Source: Flavobacterium johnsoniae (GTDB taxonomy: Bacteria; Bacteroidota; Bacteroidia; Flavobacteriales; Flavobacteriaceae). Taken from it: DNA of 64,000 bases. The position numbers and the translations under genes are program-made. The DNA is taken from positions 1 to 64,000 of the forward strand of contig NZ_MLFK01000002.1 in NCBI RefSeq assembly GCF_001879205.1, given 5' to 3'. The notes beneath the pieces were generated by a model, which was given only the letters and a program-made list of their open reading frames with translations, searched no databases and was not told the DNA's origin. Every line of letters starts with the position of its first letter. The first letter of the stretch is position 1. Below are positions 8,631 through 18,600 of the stretch, piece after piece.

Positions 8631-10628
8631 TTAATTCAATTTTACCTGAATTGTTTCTCCTTCCTTAATCACTTTATTAATCCATATTTTGTTTTTGTCT
8701 GAAACTGTGATTTTTAGTTTCTTATTGATTCTCTCTACCGTAATATCAAAGTTTTTATTAGCCAGATAAATAGCACTTAAACTCATTTTTGGCCAGGATT
8801 GAGGCAACCTCGGAACAAGGTCAAAACTATTTAAACCAGTTGGACGAATTCCAAACAACCCTTCGGTAAAAACCCTGCAGTACAAACCGCTTTCTGCGGA
8901 AAGATGACGCTGGTTTCCTTCCGGAAATGCTTCTACAGGATAAGGAACATGATCGCCCAGCAATCTTCGATTAGAATAATAATGTAAAAAACGAATTGCT
9001 TTTTCAGATTCTCCTGCCGACAAAACCCCTCGCAAGGCATATAAAGTCGAACGATCCCAAAAGGTTTTATCACCTGCCTGACTCGCTAAGCCATCTTGTG
9101 TCCATAATTTTGAAGAGAATAAAGCATCAATAGTTCCTTCTTTTCGATCATAGATTCCCATTGCCAGAGGTGTACAAATCCAGGCACGCAAAATATCATT
9201 TTCTTTGTAATATTTATAAGTATCAAATCCGTCAATTCTGGCACCAAAATATCTTTCAATTGCAGCTTTCATTTTATCAGCCTGTACTTTGTAAGCTGTT
9301 AGTTTTTTTGATGATCCGCCAAGCTCTTTCCCAAGAAAAACGGCAGAAATAAGAGCATCATAATACAATGACGACGTATTTAGATTTGCTTTGCCTGAAG
9401 GAAAACGACCTTCTAATTCATCTGAATCAGAAAGAACAACTCCTTCCTCATTTATTTTTAACCGGCAGTATTCCAGACACCATTCAATCAGAGGCCATAA
9501 CTGAGCAGCTTCTTTTTTACTTCCTTTCGCCAAAGCATAACGAGCAGCGCCATAAGCTATCATAGCCGCATCTCCCCGATCGCCAGCACCATTCCAAATA
9601 TCGGTTCCTTCTGCAATTATAGAACTTGGAATTGGCTTATATTCTTTATTCATAAATTTCGCAAAGTGCAAATAAGCATTTAACGAAGCTTTATCTGCAT
9701 ATTGATAGCCTAGAAAAGGAAAAAACGGGCCTATATATTCTGCTTCATCATTTGCCCAAATAGCAGCATAATAAGCTTCGCCTCCCGGGCTGTGCATTGG
9801 ACCTCCTTTTGTATCGAAGATACTTTCTGCAGCTCTTAATTTCGCGAAAGCAAATTCTGTATTTAATACTTCATCCGGAGTTTTAAGCACTAATTTATTC
9901 TGAATTTCAAAAACCAGATCTAAACGTTTCTGTTTTTCTTCTTCTATATTGATTAAAGGAATATTTTCGCCTGTTTTTGTTCCGAAGTATATAACCGAGA
10001 ACGAAACTTCTTCATTGGGTTTAAGAGTAAAACTGCCATGATTTAAAGTATAAACGTTAACCTGATAACTTCCCTCTGTACCCTTTTCCGGATCAGAATG
10101 ATAAACAGATTCGGTTTTAGGCACTTCAACAATGCAATTCTTGTCGAACGTGTTTTTTAAAGTATACTTTTCACAATATCCAGCCAGCGATGTCATGGGA
10201 AAATATTCTCTGGTAATTTCAAGTTTACTATCAACCTTACTGTTAACTTGTAATATTCCGTTGAGAGAAATAGCCGTTACCTTTTCATCTGTGATTGGTT
10301 TGTAATTTACAGTCACCAATTCCAGACCGTCCTGAGCAAACTGCCGTGTAAAACTCGCATGTGTATTATTGGGAATCGTTCTCAGCATTGGCCAGACCAA
10401 ACTTCGGGTGGCATGAAAAGCACCATTTGCCAAAACACCATAGCGAATAACACCTGAAATTCTTTTACCGCTCATTTCGATATGGTCATCATGCGGAATA
10501 TCTTCTTTAATTTTCCACGAAATTGAATTTTCAGAATCAATTTGCCAACGATTATTTTCCTGCGAAAACAAATTGCATGCGGCTAAGTTAAAAACAATTA
10601 AAAACAGAAAAGTCTGTGTTTTTTTCAT
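8631..10628 (-). CDS. Six-hairpin glycosidase-like secreted protein
   Basis: A 665-residue exported protein. Residues 1-22 form a signal peptide with the sequence NLAAC, so lipoprotein processing is possible. An N-terminal beta-sandwich (~30-230) leads into an all-alpha toroid (~240-600), the architecture of (alpha/alpha)6 glycosidases of clan GH-G/GH-L type. Candidate acid residues are in IWANDEAEY and DIWNGAGDRGDA, and the end, GLFGIRPTGLNSFDLVPRLP, is the beta-sandwich typical of the toroid families. I cannot assign a GH family. It follows the S37 peptidase gene by 30 bp on the same strand, so it shares that promoter and its candidate operator. A role in trimming glycans from protein substrates is an inference from this context. 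Confidence 0.6.
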   Translation of the reverse strand: MKKTQTFLFLIVFNLAACNLFSQENNRWQIDSENSISWKIKEDIPHDDHIEMSGKRISGVIRYGVLANGAFHATRSLVWPMLRTIPNNTHASFTRQFAQDGLELVTVNYKPITDEKVTAISLNGILQVNSKVDSKLEITREYFPMTSLAGYCEKYTLKNTFDKNCIVEVPKTESVYHSDPEKGTEGSYQVNVYTLNHGSFTLKPNEEVSFSVIYFGTKTGENIPLINIEEEKQKRLDLVFEIQNKLVLKTPDEVLNTEFAFAKLRAAESIFDTKGGPMHSPGGEAYYAAIWANDEAEYIGPFFPFLGYQYADKASLNAYLHFAKFMNKEYKPIPSSIIAEGTDIWNGAGDRGDAAMIAYGAARYALAKGSKKEAAQLWPLIEWCLEYCRLKINEEGVVLSDSDELEGRFPSGKANLNTSSLYYDALISAVFLGKELGGSSKKLTAYKVQADKMKAAIERYFGARIDGFDTYKYYKENDILRAWICTPLAMGIYDRKEGTIDALFSSKLWTQDGLASQAGDKTFWDRSTLYALRGVLSAGESEKAIRFLHYYSNRRLLGDHVPYPVEAFPEGNQRHLSAESGLYCRVFTEGLFGIRPTGLNSFDLVPRLPQSWPKMSLSAIYLANKNFDITVERINKKLKITVSDKNKIWINKVIKEGETIQVKLN

Positions 10629-10658
10629 TCGGTTATTCTTATTTTTTTGATTATCTAT

Positions 10659-11948
10659 TTATAAGTTTTCTATTTCCAGCCATTTTGAAAGCGTTTTCAT
10701 GATAAGCTGCTGATCCTTTTCGGGAAAATCTTTTACTCTTGTCGAATGGCTTCCTGTTGGTAAAACCATTTTCAACGCATCAAGCTTTGGATCTGGCGTT
10801 GGCGAACAAGAATACCAAGTATCGTAACCGCCATAGATATATAGAATTTTATCTCCTTTATTTTCTACATATTTTCGAACTTTTTTGATGTATTTTGGAT
10901 TGTACTTTATCACAACTCCTTTGGGTGCAAAACGATCGTTTGATGAACTTCTTACAATTTGAAGCAAATCAGCAACGGGAGATAAATCAAAACCATAATA
11001 TCCTAATTCAGTTAAATGCTGATAATAGGACGGCAGATAATTAAAATACATTTTGTCGTTGTAGGTTCTAACACCTACTATATTATCGAGATACTCAAAT
11101 AATTCTTTGGCAGAAGCAGTTACAGGAGGAATCGCATCACATTTTCCTCCCCACTGCCAAAAAGAAAAAGGGAATTCTAAAACCGCATATTCTAAAGCTT
11201 CATTGAAAGAAACCTCAGTAAACGTCATTTTTTTTGCCACTGCATATTGCGTAAACTCTTTTAAAACAGCTTCTCTATTTTCTAAAACTGCTCTTTGAAA
11301 TGCCTTAATTTTTTCTCTGCATTCCGGCGTGCCAACTGTTCTGGTATGTTCTATTGTTCTTGGATCTTCCTGCGTATTAATCAATGGAGCAACATACGGC
11401 ATTGCCACATCAACATCGTTTGGATATTTTGACTTATATATTAAAGCCGTTTCACCGCCTTTACTTATTCCGGTCGAAATCCATTTTCCTGAATACAAAT
11501 GCTTTAGCTTACTCACAATATCATGGTAATCTTCAACAGCCTGATCATTCGTTAAATATTCCCATTGAATTGGTTCCGGACGTGATTTTCCGTAAAAACG
11601 ATATTCAACTGCAACTTGATTGGCGTTTAATAATTTACTCACTTCGCTTTTAATATTCCCTGTATTATAACCGTGCGTTTCTATAACCATTGGCTTATTA
11701 AAATCAAGATGAGAAAGATAAATGTAATGTTTGAAAGTGCCTTTTTGGGGATTTAGATGATCTAATGGTTCTTCTAAAATCAATTGATACGATTCCGAAT
11801 AGCCTTCTAAATTGTCTATAAGGGTAATTTCAGCTTTAGGAAATAATTCAGTCAGCTTTAAAAATAAAGTTGATGCTGTTTGTGCTGCACCATACTGCGG
11901 ACTTAGGACTATGTAAAGTAATACTAGTAAGCTTTGTACTTTTTTCAT
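10659..11948 (-). CDS. Secreted S37-family prolyl tripeptidyl aminopeptidase
   Basis: A 429-residue alpha/beta-hydrolase-fold peptidase with a signal peptide (1-22, ending GAAQ). The nucleophile box TGISKGGETA has Ser at about residue 160, and the following YPNDVDVAMPYVAPL is characteristic of MEROPS family S37 (PS-10 of Streptomyces), which releases tripeptides or acts after proline from N termini. The Asp is probably in YGGYDTWYS and the His in LPTGSHSTRV. The length suits the family. Databases may label it S28 family because of similarity. It is the first gene of a two-gene unit with the glycosidase and carries the candidate AraC-type operator 59 bp upstream, linking it to the hydroxyproline locus. 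Confidence 0.75.
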   Translation of the reverse strand: MKKVQSLLVLLYIVLSPQYGAAQTASTLFLKLTELFPKAEITLIDNLEGYSESYQLILEEPLDHLNPQKGTFKHYIYLSHLDFNKPMVIETHGYNTGNIKSEVSKLLNANQVAVEYRFYGKSRPEPIQWEYLTNDQAVEDYHDIVSKLKHLYSGKWISTGISKGGETALIYKSKYPNDVDVAMPYVAPLINTQEDPRTIEHTRTVGTPECREKIKAFQRAVLENREAVLKEFTQYAVAKKMTFTEVSFNEALEYAVLEFPFSFWQWGGKCDAIPPVTASAKELFEYLDNIVGVRTYNDKMYFNYLPSYYQHLTELGYYGFDLSPVADLLQIVRSSSNDRFAPKGVVIKYNPKYIKKVRKYVENKGDKILYIYGGYDTWYSCSPTPDPKLDALKMVLPTGSHSTRVKDFPEKDQQLIMKTLSKWLEIENL

Positions 11949-11971
11949 TTTTTAAGGTTTAATTGATTTTT

Positions 11972-11979
11972 TAAAAATA
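11972..11979 (-). promoter_or_regulatory. Candidate -7 promoter box of the S37 gene
   Basis: On the minus strand this octamer reads TATTTTTA, one mismatch from the Bacteroidota -7 consensus TAnnTTTG. It is 24 bp upstream of the ATG and exactly 27 nt from the candidate operator at 12007. A better consensus box (TAGCTTTG on the minus strand, 11989-11996) is also present, so the true box is uncertain. Confidence 0.35.
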
Positions 11980-12006
11980 CTGGCTATACAAAGCTAAATC
12001 CGATAC

Positions 12007-12036
12007 TATATTACCTGTAAATTATCCTATTTTATC
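12007..12036 (-). promoter_or_regulatory. Candidate AraC-type operator, copy A
   Basis: Two direct half-sites 21 bp apart on the plus strand: TATATTACC (12007-12015) and TATTTTATC (12028-12036), with 12 nt between. The same arrangement is found before the SusC gene and the hydroxyproline operon. It lies 59 bp upstream of the S37 start codon. Its 12-nt spacer matches the other copies less well than they match each other. Confidence 0.5.
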
Positions 12037-12151
12037 TACTTTGAGTTAAAATATGAGTATGCCAAAATATTGACTTAATTTTAATTAAAAAGTGTAAAAA
12101 AATAACCTTCAAAATCTTATTTCAATCTGAAAAAAGCTTACTACTTAACTT

Positions 12152-14141
12152 ATGCAAAACTTTATTTATTCTGTATTTTTTTTAACCGTGGTACAGCTTT
12201 CTTGTGCCCAAACTCAGTTTCCGAATTTAGAAAACAGCAAAAACAGCCTTAATTACATGGGTTACCCGGCCTCTGTAACAGACAGAACTTCCTTAGCTTT
12301 CTCTGATAAAGGTTCTTGGTTTGCTTATGGTTTTTTAAATCCCGATAAAGCAGAAGCCGGATTTTCGGGACCTTTACTTTTAACGGAGCAAAACGGCGTT
12401 TGGCTCAGCCCGGCTTTTACTTCTTTACATCTTAAAGAAAATAACGAGCAAAATGAAATCGACTGGAAAACTTCTTTGGTACAGCAAACCAGTTACAATA
12501 GTCATCTGGAACAGGAATTTAAAACAAAGAACCTCATCATCAGGCAGGAACTTCTTTTTTTATCCGCCCATACTGCTTTACAAAAAACAAGTATCACAAA
12601 TATTTCAAACCAAAAGATAAAACTGGATTCTTATTTTTCAGGAGAAAACTATTTAAATACAATGGAACTCACGTCAGGGAAAAATGAAATAATCCTGAAT
12701 TCAAAAAAAGGAAATGCGATTGGTCAGATACAATTTATTGGACAAAATGTAAATTTCAATATTACTTCCGAAAGCTATAAAACACTTCTTAATTCCTTCG
12801 TTTTAAAGCCAAAAGAAACAAAAGAAATTGTAGTTGCCCAAACCTTTATTTTTCCACAATACTCCTGGGAAAAAGAACAAAACAGCATTAAAAAAAGTAA
12901 TTTTGATAGTATTCTAAAAACTACTAAACAGGAAAAAGAGACCCAATTAGCTAATTTAAACACTCATAAAAAAGCTGTTTACCAGAATCAAATCTATTCT
13001 GATTTATTAGGCAAACTAACCCTTACGTTACAAAATAACAGCCGAATTGCAGCAGAAGGTTTAAAACACAGCGGCATTTTCCCAAGCTATCATTATGAAT
13101 GGTTCAATGGTTTTTGGGCCTGGGACAGTTGGAAACATGCTGCGGCGGTGGTAAATTACGATCCGGATCTGGCAAAAAACCAAATGCGAGCCATGTTTGA
13201 TTATCAGGAACCAAACGGCTTTATTCCTGACTGCGTTTACCGCGATACTTTAATTGAGCCTAATAATTACCGAAATACAAAATCGCCGTTAGCCGCCTGG
13301 GCCATTTTGGAAATTTATAAAAAAACAAAGGATAAAAACTTTCTGAATGAATTTTATCCGAAATTAAAAAAATATCACGAATGGAGAACGAGACCACGAT
13401 CAGGACGGATTATGTGAGTTTGGTTCGACTGACGGAACTTTAATTGCTGCAAAATGGGAAAGCGGTATGGACAATGCCGTTCGTTTTGACAACAGCGTTT
13501 TATTACAAAACAATAAACATGCTTTTTCTATTGATCGCGAAAGCGTAGATTTGAATTCATTTTTGTATGCAGAAAAAATATTTTTAGCTGCAATAGCTTC
13601 GGCTTTAGAAGATCATGCTAATTCATCAGCATTTAAAAGTCAGGCTGCGATTTTAAAAGAAAAAATACAAACTCAGTTTTGGGACGAAACTTCCGGATGG
13701 TTTTATGACAGCACTATTGATGGAAAAACGCTTTTGAAAGATATGGGCTGCGAGGGTTATTTTCCTTTATGGGCAAAAGCAGCAACTCAGGAACAAGCCG
13801 AAAAAATCAAAAAGAATATGATGAATCCTGAAATCTTTAATACTTTTATTCCCCTGCCAACGCTCGCGGCGAATCATCCTAAATTTAAACCCGAAGGAGG
13901 TTATTGGCGCGGCCCAATCTGGCTGGATCAGGTTTATTTCGGTATTACCGGCTTGTCGAATTACGGTTATCAAAAAGAAGCAGACCAACTGACTTATAAA
14001 ACAATTCACAATGCAGAAGGAGTTCTTGAAAAAGGGCAAGCCATTAGAGAAAATTATCAGCCAATTACAGGAAAAGGACTTGAAGCTTATAATTTCAGCT
14101 GGTCTGCAGCGCACTTGATGATGCTATTGCTTAACGATTAA
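12152..14141 (+). pseudogene. Frameshifted GH63/MGH1-like glycoside hydrolase
   Basis: One glycosidase gene broken by a frameshift near 13385-13400. The first part encodes 421 residues with a signal peptide (ending LSCAQ), a beta-sandwich and the catalytic-domain motif NGFWAWDSWKHAA, whose Asp is the expected general acid of MGH1-like/GH63 enzymes. After YHEW the frame is lost. The second part resumes in another frame with RDHDQDGLCEFGSTDGT and encodes the rest of the toroid, including GGYWRGPIWLDQVYFG and the end GKGLEAYNFSWSAAHLMML. Both halves are otherwise intact and well conserved, so the lesion is recent or a sequencing or assembly error. Restoring the frame needs two added bases or one removed, and a small deletion (2, 5 or 8 nt) would explain it. 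The M24 gene follows 40 bp downstream. Confidence 0.8.
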
Positions 14142-14181
14142 ATTATTTAAAAAATATACTTAACTATAAAAATAAAAAAAG

Positions 14182-15402
14182 ATGACTATTGGAGTTGGCG
14201 GATCTGACGTAAATACAGAACTAGAAAAAATACAAAATATGACGGGGAATGTAAAAGCCATTCAGCCCGAAGAATATAAAATGCGTATTCAAAAAGCCGT
14301 ATCTATCATGAAAGCAGCAGGTGTGAAATCGCTTTACATTAATGCCGGAACGAACTTATATTATTTTACAGGAACCAAATGGAATCCTTCTGAAAGAATG
14401 GTGGGCGGTCTTTTGTTTGAAGACGGCAGTTTAGAATATATTGTTCCGAAATTTGAAGAAGGGACTTTTAATAAATTCAAACAAATAGACGGTAAAATTA
14501 ACTGCTGGGAGGAGCATGAATCTCCTTATCAATTATTTGGAAAAATATTGAAAAACAAAAATATCAGTTCTGGTAAAATTGCTTTGGATGAATCTGCCGG
14601 TTATTTTTTAATTGATGGTTTAACCAAGGCCAATCCGGGTTATGAATTTCAAAACGCACAGCCTGTTACAACAGGATGCCGTATTCAAAAATCAGAAAAT
14701 GAAATTGCTATTATTCAGCAGGCAAAAGAAATTACGATGGTCGTACAACGCGCTGCTGCCCGTATTTTGCACCCGGGTATAAAAGCAGAAACGGTAGTCG
14801 ATTTTATAAACAAAGCCCATATTAAAGCTGGAATTTCTTCCGGTTCTTATTTTTGTATAGTGTTATTTGCAGATGATTCTCAATATCCGCATGGCGTAAC
14901 AAAACCGCAGGATTTAAAAGACAATGACGTTGTATTGATTGACACAGGATGTCGTTTAGAAGGTTATTTATCTGATATCACACGTACTTACATATACGGA
15001 ACACCAACTGAAGCGCATAGAAAAATATGGAACCTGGAAAAAGCAGCGCAAAGAGCAGCTTTTGATGCCGCACAATTAGGAGCCACCTGTGGCTCTGTTG
15101 ACGATGCAGCGAGAAAAGTAATTGCACAAGCTGGTTTAAGTGGAGATTATGAACTTCCCGGATTACCTCATCGTGTAGGACACGGAACAGGATTAGATAT
15201 ACATGAATATCCTTATTTGGTTAGGGGAAATAATACCGTTTTGGCAGAAGGAATGGTGGTAAGCAACGAACCTATGATTTGTATTCCGGGACAATTTGGA
15301 ATTCGCCATGAAGATCATTTTTATATGACATCAAACGGGCCAAAATGGTTTACAACTCCAATGCACAGTATTGAAAATCCGTTTGGCATTGAGGTAAATT
15401 AA
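14182..15402 (+). CDS. M24 family Xaa-Pro peptidase
   Basis: A 406-residue dinuclear-metal peptidase of family M24. A creatinase-like N-terminal domain (~30-170) precedes the pita-bread fold. The metal ligands can be read in order: Asp in VLIDTGCRLEGYLSD, Asp a little later in SDITRTY, His in GHGTGLDIHEYP, Glu in VVSNEPMI and Glu in FGIRHEDHFY. Such enzymes cleave Xaa-Pro bonds. No signal peptide is visible, so it should be cytosolic. An internal ATG at 14236 is an alternative start. It is the second gene after the frameshifted glycosidase and ends at a strong terminator. It adds a proline-specific peptidase to the neighbourhood but has no copy of the shared operator. Confidence 0.85.
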   Translation: MTIGVGGSDVNTELEKIQNMTGNVKAIQPEEYKMRIQKAVSIMKAAGVKSLYINAGTNLYYFTGTKWNPSERMVGGLLFEDGSLEYIVPKFEEGTFNKFKQIDGKINCWEEHESPYQLFGKILKNKNISSGKIALDESAGYFLIDGLTKANPGYEFQNAQPVTTGCRIQKSENEIAIIQQAKEITMVVQRAAARILHPGIKAETVVDFINKAHIKAGISSGSYFCIVLFADDSQYPHGVTKPQDLKDNDVVLIDTGCRLEGYLSDITRTYIYGTPTEAHRKIWNLEKAAQRAAFDAAQLGATCGSVDDAARKVIAQAGLSGDYELPGLPHRVGHGTGLDIHEYPYLVRGNNTVLAEGMVVSNEPMICIPGQFGIRHEDHFYMTSNGPKWFTTPMHSIENPFGIEVN

Positions 15403-15421
15403 TCCTTATTTATTAGCATAC

Positions 15422-15453
15422 AAAAAGGGGAAACGATATCGTTTCCCCTTTTT
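15422..15453 (+). terminator. Intrinsic terminator after the M24 peptidase gene
   Basis: A perfect palindrome with arms AAAAAGGGGAAACGAT and ATCGTTTCCCCTTTTT, ending in a T run, 20 bp after the M24 stop codon. It is symmetric and could also act on the opposite strand. Confidence 0.85.
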
Positions 15454-15509
15454 TCTTTACAACCAAAACTAAAAATTACTTAATTAACCTGGTGGATCAC
15501 ATTAATTTC

Positions 15510-15585
15510 AACACATAGAAACATAGAGTTCGCACTTTCAAAAAAGGCATTTCACTTATTTAAAACAAACATAGAGCTATGTGTT
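15510..15585. repeat. Long-range inverted repeat of the ACACATAG type
   Basis: Arms AACACATAG (15510-15518) and CTATGTGTT (15577-15585) enclose 58 nt, with further partial copies of the core (ACATAGAG at 15521 and 15570) inside. It sits between the convergent M24 and M43 genes. It looks like one of several dispersed intergenic repeat families in this chromosome. Confidence 0.55.
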
Positions 15586-15641
15586 AGAAACATGTTTTTT
15601 CTATCTGTTAAATGATTTTTTTACTAATTACATCCAACGGG

Positions 15642-18600
15642 TTACTTAACCAATAATTTTTTACTTTCAGAAAAACTTCCGTCTGTAGCTATGACGATAT
15701 AAACTCCTTTTCTAAGTTGATGAACCGGATAAGACACCGTGTTATTTAATACCGCTACTACAACTCCGGTATGATCGTAAATCGTTATTTTAATATTTGC
15801 TGCATTTAAATTGCTGAATTCAAAATTAACTACGTCTGTGGCCGGATTAGGATACATTGCAAATGATTTTGTAAAATCGACTTGAGCTACGCCTAAGTTT
15901 CCGTTTTGCAGATCAATTGTCAATGGTGCGCTCCAATCACTAAATTCAGAGGCGTTTTTCGCTCTTACTCTAAATTGGTAAGCGGTTTGTGTTCCCTGCT
16001 TCGGAATCCATAAATAATATGTTGATGAATTTCCAAATGTTGTCCAGCCTGTATTCGCATTATTTAACTGTACTTCATAGCTTGTCGCATTTGAAACTGT
16101 GTTCCATGAAGCATAAAAACCTGTAGAATAAACTCCTGCATTACCAATGTTCGAAGGCGTTGCCAATGTTACCGGATTTGGTATAACGGTTCCGGAAACT
16201 ACGGTATAATCTTCTACTTCTCCGTCGGCAATATTATCACAAGCTGATGATGGGTTCGAATAATATTTCATTACAATTCGCATTCTTGTTGACCCGGTAA
16301 ATGCAGCGGCAGTAAAACTACCCGTTGCAGTTCCGTTAGACGAGATTCCATCAATCACTTTTTCTGAAGGTTCAAAAATATTGTTTTTGTTATAGTCGAT
16401 CCAGATTCCCCAAAATTCTGTGTAAGCATCTCCAGAAAAACCAGCTGTCAAACTTACGTTTGTAGGCGTACTTGGCGATACTGTAATTGTTTTAGAAGTA
16501 TAATCAGCGTAACCACCTGTATTTTTACCGGAAACATTATTAAAACTTCCAATCGTTACAGAATTAATATATTCGTATTTATTGTCTGCCTGAGTAGTAC
16601 AATAAGCTGAATTAGCCGTAATTGTGGCAGAAACTTCATTAGAATAAGCGGAATAAACAGTATTTGCTTTGGCACGAATTTTATATTTATAAGTACTGCC
16701 TGCTGTTAAACCCGTATTGGTATAAGTTACTGCTGTACTTGCCAAAGTTGCTATTTCTGCAAAAACATTATCTGCCCCTGCTCTTTCCACAACAATATTT
16801 GTGGCATTTACAGCATTATTTGTCCATGCTAATTGCACTTCTAAACTACTATTATTAGCCGTTGCTGTTAAATTAGAAGGAGCTAATACAGTTGCAGAAG
16901 TTTGGTTTCCTGCCAAAATCGGTTCGTTAGGTTTTGTATTGTATGCAAAATCCAAAACGGTATAACCGACTCCGCCAGCTTCTACTTTTACATGCATCCA
17001 GCCATAGCAGGTACGTCCTCTGCTTTTATATTCAAAACCTACATATCCGGTTTGATTGTCCCAGGCTGTATAGCTTGAAGTTCTTAAATCTAACTGGTCC
17101 GGATAAGCAGCACCGGGAGTTACAAAATTACTTGATGCTCCAATTGAAGTTCCCTGAGTAAGCAAAGAAATGTTTCTGGTTCCTGCCTGACCTACTAATC
17201 TTTTTCCGTAGGTTTCCATTTTTAATGCTCCAGGCGCAAACTGCCACACACCATATTCTGTATTATCACCAATTGCTAAATCAAAATACTGCCATGTTTG
17301 TGCCGATGAGGCCACATAATCAGGATTGTTTACATAGAAAATTCCGTAAGGAGCATCAAATTTTAAATTGATGGTTTTTGAAGCATTGTCCAGAGTAGAA
17401 ATACCGCCCGTAATTGCTGCGTCTTTAAACGTAATAATCACCGCTGCATCATTTGCCGGAATATGCGCTGTGGCTTTTCCTGTAAAAGAAACCACCGCTT
17501 TATTATTGCCCTGAAGTGTCAGCACAGCAGTCAATCCTGCCAGAACTCCCGAAACCGTATAATCAGTTCCCGCTGTAAAACTGCCGGAACTTTTTGTAAA
17601 AGTTCCATTATTAGTTGATAATGAAATCAAACTGGTTGTTGTAACACCTCCATCATTAGCTTCAGCTTCGTATAAAATACTTTCAGATAAAGTAACAGCC
17701 GTTTTATTTGACATTCCGGTATAAATTGGCGTATTTGGCTGTGTATTATAAGCATATTCAGAAATAGTAAAAGAATCTCCGTTTGCTGCAACATTCACTT
17801 TAAACCATCCATAACAAGTTTGCCCTTCAATTTGGTATTCAAAACCAACATAACCTGATTTTCCTTCCCAAGCGGTATAAGTTGATGTTCTTATATCTAA
17901 CTGATTTGGATATGCTCCAGGCGCTGTCATGTTGCTTGCAGGCCCTACTGCTGTATTTTGCCCAAGCAAAGAAATGTTTCTGGAACCTGCTTCGCAAACT
18001 AATTTTTTAGCATAGGTTTCAATTTTTAAAGCATTCGCAGCATAACGCCAGCCTCCAAATGAAGTATCATCTCCTTTTGCAATATCAAAGGGCTTCCATG
18101 TTAAAGAGGAAGAAATATTGACATCTGGCATGTCTACAAAAAATATCCCGTAAGGATCTGTAAATTTCAAATTAAAGAACAAAGAGGTACAAGATAAGCC
18201 AGTAGTACCGCCGGTAAAAGCAGCTGGCAAAAATGTAATTCCGGCCGTGGCATTTTGCGCCGCTGCGTGACTAAGCGCTTTTCCCGAAAGGGTCAGGGTT
18301 ACCTGTCCGTTTGAATTTACGGTAAGTATTGGCGTAATTCCTGCTGGAAAAGCATGTGTAAAATGTGTTCCTGCAGATAAAGTTCCCGAACTTAATGCAA
18401 AGGTTTTACCTCCACTCAATGTTATAATCGATGGAGTATTAAAAGCTCCGTCGTTTACAACTGTTTCTTTAAGAGTCGTTACACTTGCCATTAAACTGCT
18501 TTCTGTTGAGTTTACTCCTGTATCAATTAAGTTTTGAGGCTGCCAAAGTGTGATTCTTGCAGGATGCTGTAAGGCGGCCAGCATTCTGTCTATTTGCCCT

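Noticed and set aside
12061..12151. Copy of the shared operator before the plus-strand GH63-like gene
   Set aside because: No GGTAA half-site pair is found on the plus strand at the required distance.
13767..14114. 115-residue reading frame on the minus strand inside the GH63-like gene
   Set aside because: It is a shadow of the real gene with no own promoter, motif or codon pattern.
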